DNA from: Paracoccaceae bacterium | GTDB taxonomy: Bacteria; Pseudomonadota; Alphaproteobacteria; Rhodobacterales; Rhodobacteraceae | NCBI GenBank assembly: GCA_014359745.1 | Contig: JACIYW010000001.1 | Span: 1-64,000 of the forward strand | Reading direction: 5' to 3' | Length of the DNA stretch: 64,000 nucleotides | Part shown: positions 26,443-35,378 of the stretch, one piece after another | Layout: each line of letters opens with the position of its first letter | Numbering within the stretch: position 1 is the first letter of the stretch | The notes under the pieces: generated by a model | The model's database searches: none | What the model saw: only the letters and a program-made list of their open reading frames with translations | What the model was told of the DNA's origin: nothing | Made by a program: the position numbers and the translations under genes

Positions 26443-27744
26443 ATGACCGTCACCGCCGATGCCGCCCGCCCCAGACGTATCGCCGTGATCGGGGGGGGCA
26501 TTTCGGGCCTCGCCGCCGCGCGCCTGCTTTCCACCGCCGGGCACCAGGTGGTGATGTTCGAGGCGCTGGCCCGCCTTGGCGGCCATGCCCGCACCGTGAT
26601 CGCGGGCAAGCGCGGCGATCAGCCGGTTGATACCGGGTTCATCGTGTTCAACCGGGTGAACTATCCCAACCTTTGCGCGCTGTTTGACGATCTTGATGTG
26701 CCCGTGGTCAAAAGCGATATGAGCTTTGGTGCCTCGATCGACGGGGGGCGGCTGGAATACGGGTTCAGCACGCTTGCGGCGCTGTTCGCGCAAAAGCGCA
26801 ACGCGGTCAATCCGCGGTTCCTGCGGATGCTGCGCGATGTGCTGCGCTTCAATGCGCGGGCCCGCGCGGCGGTGGACGATCCGTCGCTGACCCTGCGGGA
26901 ATTGCTGGATCGGCTGGGCACCGGCGCGTGGTTTCGCGATTACTATCTGTTGCCCCTGTCGGGCGCGATCTGGTCAACCCCGGTTGAACAGATCCTTGAT
27001 TTCCCGGCCGAGGCGCTGGTGCGGTTTTTCGAAAACCACGCCTTGCTCAGCCACACCGGCCAACATCAGTGGTACACCGTTCAGGGCGGTTCGGTGCAAT
27101 ATGTGCGGCGTCTTGAACGCGCGCTGGTGGCGGCGGGGGTGGAATTGCGCATGTTCACCCCGGTACAGGCCGTTCACCGCACCAGGGCGGGGGTCGAGGT
27201 AAAGACCCACGCCGCCCCGGCAGAGCCGTTCGACGAGGTGGTGTTTGCCACCCATGCAGACGACACGCTGCGCCTGCTTGCCGATGCCGCGCCCGATGAG
27301 GCGCGGGCGCTGGCGGCGGTGCGGTATCAGCCGAACCGGGCCATCCTGCATGCCGATGCATCGGTCATGCCAAGGCGCCGGGCGGCCTGGGCAAGCTGGG
27401 TGTATACCGAAGAGGCGGGCAAGCGATCGGACCGCATCGATCTGACCTATTGGATGAATTCGCTGCAACCGATCCCGCAGGACGATCCGTTGTTCGTGAC
27501 GCTGAACGGCACCCGCCAGATCCGCGAGGATCTGATTCATGATGAGGTCACATTCCACCATCCGGTGTTTGACGTTGCCGCCTTGCAGGCGCAACAGGAT
27601 ATACGGGCGCTGAACGGGCAGCGCGGCACCTGGTTTTGCGGGGCCTGGATGCGCAACGGCTTTCACGAAGATGGCTTTGCCAGCGCGGTCGATGTGGCCC
27701 GCGCCATGGCGCGGCGCGGTGCCGCGCGGCGGGCGGCTGCATGA
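26443..27744 (+). CDS. FAD-dependent amine oxidase-like enzyme (UfaD-like)
   Basis: The 433-residue flavoprotein has the dinucleotide fold IAVIGGGISGLAAARLLSTA near 13-32, PVDTGFIVFNRVNYPNL near 64, and a C-terminal FAD segment WFCGAWMRNGFHEDGFASAV. The family is NAD(P)/FAD amine oxidase. In R. sphaeroides the homologous gene next to rpoE is part of the RpoE-linked operon and, as recalled, takes part in furan fatty acid formation. AGGAAAG precedes the ATG. It is divergent from rpoE and starts a five-gene operon. Confidence 0.85.
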   Translation: MTVTADAARPRRIAVIGGGISGLAAARLLSTAGHQVVMFEALARLGGHARTVIAGKRGDQPVDTGFIVFNRVNYPNLCALFDDLDVPVVKSDMSFGASIDGGRLEYGFSTLAALFAQKRNAVNPRFLRMLRDVLRFNARARAAVDDPSLTLRELLDRLGTGAWFRDYYLLPLSGAIWSTPVEQILDFPAEALVRFFENHALLSHTGQHQWYTVQGGSVQYVRRLERALVAAGVELRMFTPVQAVHRTRAGVEVKTHAAPAEPFDEVVFATHADDTLRLLADAAPDEARALAAVRYQPNRAILHADASVMPRRRAAWASWVYTEEAGKRSDRIDLTYWMNSLQPIPQDDPLFVTLNGTRQIREDLIHDEVTFHHPVFDVAALQAQQDIRALNGQRGTWFCGAWMRNGFHEDGFASAVDVARAMARRGAARRAAA

Positions 27745-28496
27745 CGCGCCCCGATCATGTCGCGGGCGAAACCTTTCATGGTCGCCACGGGGCGGTGGAT
27801 CATGCGTTTCGCTATTCGGTCGATTACCTGATGCTGGATGCCGAACGCCCGGCCACCGGCCCGGTTTTGTTCGGGCACAACCGGACGGCGCTGTTTTCGC
27901 TGCGCGACGCGGATCATGGCGGCGCGCCGGGCCGGGGGCGCGGGGCTGCCTGGGTGCGCGAGGTGCTGGGCGCGCGGGGCATCGATCCGGGCGGCGCGCT
28001 TTGGTTGCTGGCGCAGCCACGGGTGCTTGGCCATGTGTTCAATCCGGTCAGCTTCTGGCTGTGCCATGACCGGGCGGGCGCGTTGAAGGTGGTGATCGCC
28101 GAGGTGACGAACACCTTTGGCGACCGGCATTCCTATCTGTGCCATCACGACGATCTGCGCCCGATCGGGGCGGCGGATACGCTGGGCGCGCAAAAGATAT
28201 TCCACGTCTCGCCGTTTCAGCCGCTGACCGGAGAGTACAGCTTTCGCTTCGATATCCGCGCCGATGCGATCGCCATCCGCATTGCCTATCGCAGCGGCGA
28301 TGAACGGCTGTTGGCCACGCTGACCGGCCCGCGCCGCCCGCTGACCAACGCCGCGATCCTGCGCGCGGCGCTGCGCAGGCCGTTCGGGTCGCGGCGGGTG
28401 CTGGGGCTGATCCATTGGCAGGCCTTGCGGCTGTGGTGGAAAGGCGCGCGCTATCGGGCGCGGCCCGAACCGCCAAAGACCAAGGTGTCGCGATGA
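27741..28496 (+). CDS. DUF1365 family protein
   Basis: The 251-residue protein shows the DUF1365 core: HAFRYSVDYLMLDAERP near 22, QPRVLGHVFNPVSFWLCHDR near 92, and VTNTFGDRHSYL near 121. The function is unknown. The gene overlaps the amine oxidase stop (ATGA) and is itself overlapped by the transporter. In R. sphaeroides the linked homologue has been tied to the singlet-oxygen response. Confidence 0.85.
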   Translation: MTRPDHVAGETFHGRHGAVDHAFRYSVDYLMLDAERPATGPVLFGHNRTALFSLRDADHGGAPGRGRGAAWVREVLGARGIDPGGALWLLAQPRVLGHVFNPVSFWLCHDRAGALKVVIAEVTNTFGDRHSYLCHHDDLRPIGAADTLGAQKIFHVSPFQPLTGEYSFRFDIRADAIAIRIAYRSGDERLLATLTGPRRPLTNAAILRAALRRPFGSRRVLGLIHWQALRLWWKGARYRARPEPPKTKVSR

Positions 28497-29751
28497 CCGA
28501 TGCCGCGCTGCGCCAAGGGGCTGCGATGCGCCCCGCAGGATTGCCCGCTTACGGGGTGTTCATGGCGGTGCTGGCCGCTGCGGGCCTGCCGATCTACATC
28601 CACGCGCCGAAATTCTATGTGGACAGTTACGGTGTCAGCCTTGGGGTGCTGGGGCTGGTGCTGTTCGCGCTGCGGCTGGTGGATTTCGTGCAAGACCCGT
28701 TTCTGGGCTGGTTGTCGGGGATGATGCGGGCCTGGCGGGGCGCGATGGTGGCGGGGGCGGCGCTGATCATGGCGCTGGCCATGCTGGGCCTCTTTGCGGT
28801 GCCGCCGCTGCTGCCGCCGCTTTGGTGGTTTGCGCTGATGCTGACCGCGCTTTTCTCGGCGTTCAGCTTTCTGATGATCACCTTTTACGCAACCGGCGTG
28901 CAACGGGCGGCCAGCCTGGGCGCTGGGGGGCATGTGCGGCTGGCGGCATGGCGCGAAACCGGCGGGTTGCTGGGCGTCTGCCTGGCTGCCGCCGCGCCCA
29001 CGGCGCTGATGTTGATCACCGATGCGCCCTTTGCCGCCTTTGCCGTGGGCTTTGCGGCCATGGCGCTGGTATCGGTCTGGGCGATGCGCGGCGAATGGCA
29101 GGCAAGCGGGCAGGTGCCCAAGGCAACCGGCTTTCGCCCGATCCTGGCCGATCCGGTGGCGCGCAAGCTGCTGCTGGTGGCGCTGGTCAATGCCACGCCG
29201 GTCGCGGTGACATCGACGCTGTTTTTGTTCTTTGTCGAAAGCCGGCTTCAGGCGCCGGGATGGGAAGGGCCGTTGCTGGTGCTGTTCTTTCTGGCGCTGC
29301 CGCCGCCGCCCCGGTCTGGGGCTGGTTGGCGCGGCTGTTCGCCGCGCGCGCCGTGCTGATCGCCGGGATGGGCCTGTCGGTGCTGGCCTTTGCCTGTGCC
29401 GCGTTTCTGGGGGCGGGGGATGTGGCGGCGTTCACGGTGATCTGCCTGGCCTCCGGGGCGGCGCTGGGCGCTGACATGACGCTGCTGCCCGCCCTCTTTT
29501 CGGCGCGCATGGCACGCATCGCGCCTGAGGCGGGGCAGGCGTTCGGCCTGTGGTCGCTGGTGACGAAGTTCACGCTGGCGATTGCCGCCGTCACGGTTCT
29601 GCCGCTGCTGGAGGCGCGCGGTTTCGTTTCGGGCGGGCCGAATACCGACGGCGCGCTGTGGATGCTGACGCTGCTTTACGCGCTGGTGCCCTGCGCGTTG
29701 AAACTGCTGGCAATCGGATTGTTGGCATCAACCCCTTTGGAAGAAGAGTGA
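28493..29751 (+). pseudogene. GPH/MFS-type symporter with a -1 frameshift
   Basis: The first frame (28493 to about 29300) encodes seven or eight membrane helices beginning YGVFMAVLAAAGLPIYIHAP. It then turns into PPPPRSGAGWRG and stops at 29359. The missing half is in the next frame (AAAAAPVWGWLARLFAARAV, then four helices) and ends at TGA 29751. The shift falls in the GC-triplet run at 29295-29312 and equals the loss of one base. Rejoined, it is a full-length transporter of about 419 residues. The mutation may be real or a base-call error; neighbours are intact. Confidence 0.85.
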
Positions 29752-29760
29752 GGTAAGATC

Positions 29761-30315
29761 ATGGGTCTGCTGTTTCTGGGGGTGTTTTTGGGGCTGTCGC
29801 TGATGGCGATCAGGGCGCGCTATCTGGATTTCGCGGGCCAGCGCCCCGAAGATTACGCGGCCCACGGCCCGACGTTCGATCTGCGCACCCATCTGAACGG
29901 CCCGATCCTGTGCGAAGGGGTGATCTTTGGGCCGACGGGGCGGGTCAGTTCGCGCTTTGTCGCGGATATGAACGCGGTGTGGGATGGCAACACCGGCGTG
30001 ATGACCGAGGAATTCCACTATGACAGCGGCGCGCGGCAAAGCAGGCGCTGGACGCTGACGCTTGGCAATGATGGCGCGGTCAGGGCCGAGGCGCCCGATG
30101 TGATCGGCACCGGCACCGGGCGGCAGGCGGGGTCGGCGCTGCACCTGTCCTATCGCATCCGCCTGCCGCAGGATGCGGGGGGGCATGTTTTGAATGCGAC
30201 CGACTGGATGTATCTGACCGGCAACGGCACCATCATCAACCGCAGCCAGTTTCGCAAATACGGGATCAAAGTGGCCGAACTGGTCGCAACCCTGCGCCGA
30301 AAGGACAGTGCATGA
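29761..30315 (+). CDS. DUF3833 family protein
   Basis: The 184-residue protein has one N-terminal membrane helix or uncleaved signal (LLFLGVFLGLSLMAIRARY) and a beta-rich soluble part with FADMNAVWDGNTGVMTEEFH-like sequence near 68 and DWMYLTGNGTIINRSQFRKY near 148. DUF3833 proteins resemble lipocalin-like or lipoprotein folds. It is the fourth gene of the RpoE-linked operon. Its stop overlaps the SDR gene. Confidence 0.8.
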   Translation: MGLLFLGVFLGLSLMAIRARYLDFAGQRPEDYAAHGPTFDLRTHLNGPILCEGVIFGPTGRVSSRFVADMNAVWDGNTGVMTEEFHYDSGARQSRRWTLTLGNDGAVRAEAPDVIGTGTGRQAGSALHLSYRIRLPQDAGGHVLNATDWMYLTGNGTIINRSQFRKYGIKVAELVATLRRKDSA

Positions 30316-31046
30316 AGGATTGGGCAGGCAAACGCTATTGGCTGGTCGGAGCGAGCGAGGGGCTGGGCCGCGCGCTTGCCCATGTCATGAGCAGGGCAGG
30401 CGTGCATCTGGTGATCAGCGCGCGGGACCGGGCGCGACTGGATGCGCTGGCCGCCGAACTGCCGGGGCGGGTGGATGTGCTGCCGCTCGATGTGGCGGAT
30501 GCGGCGGGGGTGGCGCGGGCGGCGGCCGGTCTGGGCGCGGTTGACGGTGTCGTCTACCTTGCCGGGGTCTATTGGCCAATGGCCGCGCAGGATTGGGATG
30601 CCGAAAAGGTGGCCACCATGTTCGACATCAACCTGACCGGCGCCGCGCGGGTTCTGGGGGCCGTGGTGCCGGGCATGGTGGCGCGCGACCGGGGCCACAT
30701 CGTGCTGACCGGCAGTCTGGCCGGGTTTCGCGGGCTGCCGGGCGCGATCGGCTACGGCGCCAGCAAGGCGGGGGTGATGGCGCTGGCGGAATCCATGCAG
30801 GCCGATCTGCGCCGCAGCGGCGTGCAGGTTCAGGTGGTCAATCCGGGATTCATCCGCACCCGGCTGACCGACCAGAACGATTTCACCATGCCGTTCCTGA
30901 TGGCACCCGATCAGGCCGCGCAGGCGATGTTCGATCACATGGGCACCGACCGTTTCAAACACAGCTTTCCCCCGCTGTTTTCGCTGCTGTTCCGCCTGTC
31001 GCAATTCCTGCCCGATTGGGCCTATTACCGCGTGTTCGGGCGCTGA
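30312..31046 (+). CDS. Short-chain dehydrogenase/reductase
   Basis: The 244-residue SDR has the nucleotide motif GASEGLGRALAHV near 13, the Ser in LTGSLAGFRG near 138 and the YGASK motif near 152. It should reduce or oxidise a hydroxyl or carbonyl with NAD(P). The C-terminus, with FPPLFSLLFRLSQFLPDWAYYRV, may be a membrane anchor and hints at a lipid-like substrate. It is the last gene of the RpoE-linked operon. Confidence 0.88.
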   Translation: MKDWAGKRYWLVGASEGLGRALAHVMSRAGVHLVISARDRARLDALAAELPGRVDVLPLDVADAAGVARAAAGLGAVDGVVYLAGVYWPMAAQDWDAEKVATMFDINLTGAARVLGAVVPGMVARDRGHIVLTGSLAGFRGLPGAIGYGASKAGVMALAESMQADLRRSGVQVQVVNPGFIRTRLTDQNDFTMPFLMAPDQAAQAMFDHMGTDRFKHSFPPLFSLLFRLSQFLPDWAYYRVFGR

Positions 31047-31169
31047 CCGCGCCCCTTGCCGCCTGTTCCGCCGCCTTCTGTTCCGCCGCCTTGCGGTATC
31101 GCGCGCGGCGCAACAATCGGGCTGGCAGGGGCCAGTGGATTGCGGGTAAGGACGGGGGGCCCTTGCCGC

Positions 31170-31868
31170 GTGGATCTGGCCGTGACCCTGTCGATCATCC
31201 TTCCGGTTCTCAACGAGGCGGCGTTGATCGCGCCGCTGCTTGACGATCTGCGCCAGCGGTTCGCGGGGGTGGAATTGATCGTGGTGGATGGTGGCAGCAC
31301 CGATCAGACGGCGAACCGCGCCCGGGCGCTGGCGGATCGGTGCATCGGTTCGGCGGCGGGGCGGGCGGTGCAGATGAACGCGGGCGCGCGGGTGGCGCGC
31401 GGCGATTGCCTGGTGTTCCTGCACGCCGATACGCGCCTGCCCGACGCGGCGCATACCGCCATTCTGCGCGCCCTTGCCGCAACGCCCCGTGTCTGGGGCC
31501 GGTTCGATGTGCGGATCAGCGGCAATCACCCGATGTTGCCGGTGATTGCGGCGCTGATGAACCTGCGCTCGCGGCTGACCGGGGTGGCGACCGGCGATCA
31601 GGCGATTTTCGTTACCCGCGCGGCTTTTGACGCGGCGGGCGGTTTCCCCGAGATTGCGCTGATGGAAGATATCGCCCTGTCCAAACGCCTGCGCCGCATC
31701 AGCCCGCCGGTGTGCCTGCGCGACAGGGTGGTCACATCGGGGCGGCGCTGGGAAGCGAACGGGGTTCTGCGCACCATCCTTATCATGTGGGCGCTGCGGC
31801 TTGGCTATATGTTGGGGGTGCCGCCTGCGCGTCTGGGCCGGGTCTGGTCACGGATGCGGCGGCGATGA
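31170..31868 (+). CDS. TIGR04283-family glycosyltransferase
   Basis: The 232-residue GT-A enzyme has LSIILPVLNEAALIAPLLDD at the start, VELIVVDGGSTDQT near 34, FLHADTRLP near 82, and VATGDQAIFVTRAAFDAAGG near 137. TIGR04283 proteins usually pair with a TIGR04282 gene, as here (ATGA overlap). The GTG at 31170 follows a run of G; the frame upstream lacks similarity. The sugar donor and acceptor are unknown. Confidence 0.82.
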   Translation: MDLAVTLSIILPVLNEAALIAPLLDDLRQRFAGVELIVVDGGSTDQTANRARALADRCIGSAAGRAVQMNAGARVARGDCLVFLHADTRLPDAAHTAILRALAATPRVWGRFDVRISGNHPMLPVIAALMNLRSRLTGVATGDQAIFVTRAAFDAAGGFPEIALMEDIALSKRLRRISPPVCLRDRVVTSGRRWEANGVLRTILIMWALRLGYMLGVPPARLGRVWSRMRRR

Positions 31869-32458
31869 CGGCCCGCGTGGTGATCTTTGCCAAGGCGCCG
31901 GTGCGCGGCTCGGTCAAGACCCGGCTGGCGCGCGACATCGGCGCGGATGCGGCGCTGGCGCTTTATGTGCGGATGCTGCACGGAACTGTGGCGCGCCTGT
32001 CGGCGGGCGACTGGCGGCTGTGCCTGTCGGTGACGCCGGATGACAGCGCAAGCACCGATGATCTGTGGCCTGACGGAACAGAGCGCGTGGCGCAGGGATC
32101 GGGCGATCTGGGCGCGCGGATGCTGCGGGCGCTGGCGGGCGCGCGCGCGGATGCGCCGGTGATCGTGGTCGGCAGCGATATTCCGGGGCTGGGGGCCGGG
32201 CAGGTGGGGCGCGCCCTGGCCGCGCTTGGGCAAAAGCCGCTGGTTTTTGGCCCGGCGGGGGATGGCGGATTCTATCTGGTCGGGGCGGCGGCGCCCCCGC
32301 CCGCAGGGCTTTTTGCGGGCGTCGCCTGGTCCACCGGGTCGGTGTTGCGTGACAGCCTTGCCAACTGCGCACCCGGCAGTGCGGCGCTGATCGACCGGCT
32401 GGACGATCTCGATGATCTGGCCTCGCTTGCCGCGCACCGCGCGGCGGGGCGTTTGTAG
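31865..32458 (+). CDS. TIGR04282/DUF2064 nucleotidyltransferase-like protein
   Basis: The 197-residue protein starts with the cofC-like motif VVIFAKAPVRGSVKTRLARD and has PVIVVGSDIPGLGAGQVGRA near 98 and FGPAGDGGFYLVGAAAP near 126. This is the DUF2064 family, partner of the TIGR04283 glycosyltransferase and often near arsenosugar or hopanoid-linked loci; none of those is here. It probably transfers a nucleotidyl group to a sugar phosphate. Confidence 0.82.
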   Translation: MTARVVIFAKAPVRGSVKTRLARDIGADAALALYVRMLHGTVARLSAGDWRLCLSVTPDDSASTDDLWPDGTERVAQGSGDLGARMLRALAGARADAPVIVVGSDIPGLGAGQVGRALAALGQKPLVFGPAGDGGFYLVGAAAPPPAGLFAGVAWSTGSVLRDSLANCAPGSAALIDRLDDLDDLASLAAHRAAGRL

Positions 32459-32471
32459 GCGCCTGGTCGGG

Positions 32472-32660
32472 TCAGTCGGTTTCGCGCGCTTCGCTGGTCA
32501 GCATGATCGGGATGCCGTTGCGGATCGGAAAGGCCAGATGTGCGGCCAGCGACACAAGTTCCTGCGCCGCCGCGTCATAAGACAGCGGGGCCTGCGTGAC
32601 CGGGCAGACCAGCGCCTCAAGCATCCTGGGGTCAAAACCGGGGGTGGGGGCGTCATTCAT
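32472..32660 (-). CDS. Trm112/YcaR-family small protein
   Basis: The 62-residue protein has [20 protein letters not shown] and YPIR-like [18 protein letters not shown], the Trm112 family pattern. One of the usual zinc Cys pairs is reduced to a single Cys (VCPVTQ). Eukaryotic Trm112 activates methyltransferases; the bacterial role is unclear. The ATG overlaps the stop of the Lon-domain gene. Confidence 0.82.
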   Translation of the reverse strand: MNDAPTPGFDPRMLEALVCPVTQAPLSYDAAAQELVSLAAHLAFPIRNGIPIMLTSEARETD

Positions 32661-33310
32661 TGCAGAAAGTCCTCGCTCAGGCCGCCACGCAGTGAAAATT
32701 CTATCAAGGTTATCAGCGTCTCGCGGCGGGTTGGCAGCGATGGCGCCTCCAGCAGGGCCTGTTTGTCTTCGGCGTCGAACGGGCACAGCATCGACAGCGC
32801 GTTGATCAGCAATTCGTCTTCGGCGTCGTTCAGGCTGCTCCAGTCGGTCGAAAGCTTGCGCGCGGCGAAATAGCGGCCAAGCAGGTCAAGCAGCCCCGTG
32901 CGCTGCAACCCCGGATCGGTTTCCACCGGGCCCAGATCGCGGCCGAAATCCGACCAATCCACCCGCGCCCGCCGATAGGGGGTAAAGCCGCTGACCTCTT
33001 CCACCACCCGAAACCGCGAGGCGCCGGTCAGCGTGATCATATAGCGCCCATCCTCGGTTTCCGAAAATCCGGTCAGCCGCCCGGCGCACCCGATACTGTG
33101 CAGCCGCTTTTCGGCCGATCCCGGCACCTCGCGCGGCTGGATCATGCCGATCAGCCGCGCGGGCGTTTTCATGGCGTCTTCCAGCATCGCCAGATAGCGC
33201 GGCTCGAAGATGTGCAGGGGCAGCCGCGCGCGTGGCAACAGCAGCGCGCCGGGCAGGGGGAATATCGGGATCACCTCGGGGAGGTCTGCGAGCTTTTTCA
33301 TGTCTGTCAT
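32657..33310 (-). CDS. Lon substrate-binding domain protein (no protease domain)
   Basis: The 217-residue protein is a stand-alone LON N-terminal domain: [20 protein letters not shown] near 14, [14 protein letters not shown] near 34, and [17 protein letters not shown] near 74. It has no AAA or protease part. It lies between cnoX and the Trm112-like gene on the same strand, an arrangement often seen in Rhodobacterales. The likely role is protein quality control, inferred from the domain. Confidence 0.88.
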   Translation of the reverse strand: MTDMKKLADLPEVIPIFPLPGALLLPRARLPLHIFEPRYLAMLEDAMKTPARLIGMIQPREVPGSAEKRLHSIGCAGRLTGFSETEDGRYMITLTGASRFRVVEEVSGFTPYRRARVDWSDFGRDLGPVETDPGLQRTGLLDLLGRYFAARKLSTDWSSLNDAEDELLINALSMLCPFDAEDKQALLEAPSLPTRRETLITLIEFSLRGGLSEDFLQ

Positions 33311-33327
33311 CTAGCCCGCGATGGGGA

Positions 33328-34233
33328 TCAGGCAAATATCAGCGACGACAGGCGGCGGCGGCCTTTCTGCCCGATCGGGTCGTTCGGCTTCATCGCGTCG
33401 AAAATGGTGAAAAGCTGGGTCTTGGCCGCGCCATCGTTCCAGTCGCGATCGCGGCGGAAGATGTCCAGCAGTTCGGTCACCGCCTCTTCCACCTGGCCCG
33501 CGGCGTGCAGCGCCAGCGCCAGATCAAAGCGGGCCTGCAAATCATCGGGGGCCTGCGCGACGGCGGCGCGCAGGGCATCCACCGGGCCCGCATGCGCCGC
33601 CTGCTGGGCAAGATGAAGCTGGGCGCGCGCCGCCTCGACCTCGGGCTTGTCGGCGATGGCGGCGGGGACGGCACCCAGAAGCGCCTCGGCCTGCGCCAGA
33701 TCGCCGATGGCCAGATGCGCGCGCACCATGCCGCCGTAAGCGGCGGCATTGCCGGGTTCTTCGCCCAGAATGGCGGCAAAGGTCTGGGCCGCGTCGGCGG
33801 CGGCCCCGGTGGCGAGCATCTCTTCGGCCGCTTGCAGCGCCTCGGCCAGCCCCCCATCCCCGGCCAGCGCCGCGACCCGGTCGATGAAGGCCTTTAGTTC
33901 CGAAGGCGGCACCGCGCCCTGAAACCCGTCAACGGGTTGCCCCTGCCAGAAGGCATAAACGGTGGGGATCGATTGAATCTGAAGCTGGGCCGCGATGCGC
34001 TGATTCTGGTCGATATCGACCTTGACCATGCGCACCTTGCCGCCCGCCGCAACCACGGCCTGTTCCAGCGCCGGGCCAAGTGTCTTGCAGGGGCCGCACC
34101 AAGGCGCCCAGAAATCAACGATCACCGGCACCTCGCGGCTGGCCTCGATCACATCGGCCATGAACGTGGCCTCGGATGTATCGCGGACCAGATCGGCGGC
34201 GGCGGGTTTCGCGGAAGTTCCGAATTCAAGCAT
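33328..34233 (-). CDS. Thioredoxin-TPR co-chaperone, CnoX/YbbN-like
   Basis: The 301-residue protein joins a thioredoxin domain (VPVIVDFWAPWCGPCKTLGP near 35, active site WCGPC) to TPR-like helices (about 125-290). CnoX proteins hold oxidised clients and pass them to chaperonins. E. coli CnoX lacks the CxxC redox pair, while this one keeps it, so it may also reduce disulfides. It heads a three-gene set with the Lon-domain and Trm112-like genes. Confidence 0.88.
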   Translation of the reverse strand: MLEFGTSAKPAAADLVRDTSEATFMADVIEASREVPVIVDFWAPWCGPCKTLGPALEQAVVAAGGKVRMVKVDIDQNQRIAAQLQIQSIPTVYAFWQGQPVDGFQGAVPPSELKAFIDRVAALAGDGGLAEALQAAEEMLATGAAADAAQTFAAILGEEPGNAAAYGGMVRAHLAIGDLAQAEALLGAVPAAIADKPEVEAARAQLHLAQQAAHAGPVDALRAAVAQAPDDLQARFDLALALHAAGQVEEAVTELLDIFRRDRDWNDGAAKTQLFTIFDAMKPNDPIGQKGRRRLSSLIFA

Positions 34234-34334
34234 GATATTACCCCTGGCAGATATTTGGCCCTATATGTGCGCCCGACCGCCCAAGGCCAAGGGGATTTCC
34301 CGCCACTCGGGCCGATACCGACGAAATTATATGC

Positions 34335-34360
34335 ATAAAGGCCCCGAAAGGGGCCTTTAT
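34335..34360. terminator. Bidirectional hairpin terminator
   Basis: A perfect 11-bp stem ATAAAGGCCCC, loop GAAA, and its complement, with A/T tracts on both sides. It lies 43 bases past the YjbE-like stop and ends that operon. Confidence 0.8.
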
Positions 34361-34402
34361 GGTCTGTCGCAAGATCAGGTCGCCGCTATCGCGGTACTGT
34401 TC

Positions 34403-34648
34403 TCAGTCTGTGGTCGTGGTCGTGCTGGAACCGTTGCCGCCATCGCTTGCAACGATCGCGATCGCGCCAATTGCCAGACCGGCCAGAACCAGACCGCCAA
34501 TGCCAAGGCCGCCAGCATAGGCTTTCGGCTCGGGCTGCGCCACCGGTTCACTTTCCGCAGCCACGATGACCGGACCACCGGCCAAGGTCACGCCAGCCGA
34601 CGAAAGAACAAACGCGGCCGCGGTAACCATCATCGAAATCTTTTTCAT
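34403..34648 (-). CDS. YjbE-like small exported protein
   Basis: The 81-residue protein has a signal peptide (MKKISMMVTAAAFVLSSAGV), a short Pro/Glu linker, a Gly/Ala-rich hydrophobic segment (about 47-66) and the tail SDGGNGSSTTTTTD. The layout resembles E. coli YjbE, whose tail also has GG and a run of Thr. GGAG precedes the ATG. YjbF- and YjbH-like genes lie upstream in the same orientation, so a role in exopolysaccharide production is likely. Confidence 0.65.
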   Translation of the reverse strand: MKKISMMVTAAAFVLSSAGVTLAGGPVIVAAESEPVAQPEPKAYAGGLGIGGLVLAGLAIGAIAIVASDGGNGSSTTTTTD

Positions 34649-34820
34649 TTTCAGTTCTCCGTCCAAACGATACAGACTCCTGATTAACAGGTTTCCACTG
34701 CCGATCAAAGGAAAATCAGGAAAACCTTACCCGTCCAGGCGCTGTAGTTCCAAAAATCCCACAGTCGGCCCGACCCATTGGCGCGATTGACGAACCTCGC
34801 CACCGTTTTCAACCCAGTAA

Positions 34821-35378
34821 TCATTGGCAAACGCGCCCGGGGCCGGTGCAGCTTTCGGTGATCCGCGTAACCTGATGGCGATGTTCGAATATTTCCAGAA
34901 CGGTTTGCCCGATCACCTGGCCCGAACAGGTGAAATCGGCCCGCTCGGTCTGATCGTCATGGCCCAGGAAATAGTGGCTGCGGGTAAAGGTCTTGCCCGC
35001 GCGCAGGTCGTTCAGGCTTGGCACGGCGGCCGACATCAGATCGGGCGACAGTCCGCGGCTGCCCACAAGGATACCCTCGCGCAGGGACAAGGTGGTGCCA
35101 TCGGGCGCCGACCAGGTGATGACCGGGCCATTCTGCCCGATCGGGATCAGCGTTGCGCGCACGTCATGTTGCTTCACCTCGGCCAGCATCAGCGGCATCT
35201 GCGCCTCGTCGATCAGCGCGCGGGTCAGTTCGAACTCATTGCCCGTGCCTGATATTTTCTGCACCAGGGCGGTACGCAACAGCGAAAACTCACGCACGTT
35301 GTTCTTGTCGGAAGAGCAGGCAGCAAGCGCAACACATGCGATCACAGCCGCGCGGGCCGCCACGTTTGACGCTGTCAT
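34821..35378 (-). CDS. YjbF-family lipoprotein
   Basis: The 185-residue protein has a lipoprotein signal ending LAAC near residue 22, then a beta-rich domain with LREGILVGSRGLSPDLMSAA near 98, typical of YjbF/GfcB. The ATG at 35378 overlaps the YjbH stop (ATGA) and has GGGGGAGG ten bases upstream. YjbF probably sits in the outer membrane inner leaflet and helps exopolysaccharide export. No YjbG-like gene was found here. Confidence 0.85.
   Translation of the reverse strand: MTASNVAARAAVIACVALAACSSDKNNVREFSLLRTALVQKISGTGNEFELTRALIDEAQMPLMLAEVKQHDVRATLIPIGQNGPVITWSAPDGTTLSLREGILVGSRGLSPDLMSAAVPSLNDLRAGKTFTRSHYFLGHDDQTERADFTCSGQVIGQTVLEIFEHRHQVTRITESCTGPGRVCQ

Noticed and set aside
29281-29320. 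Programmed -1 frameshift in the symporter
   Set aside because: There is no slippery heptamer of the usual type; the site is a plain GC-triplet run and the protein needs both halves in order.
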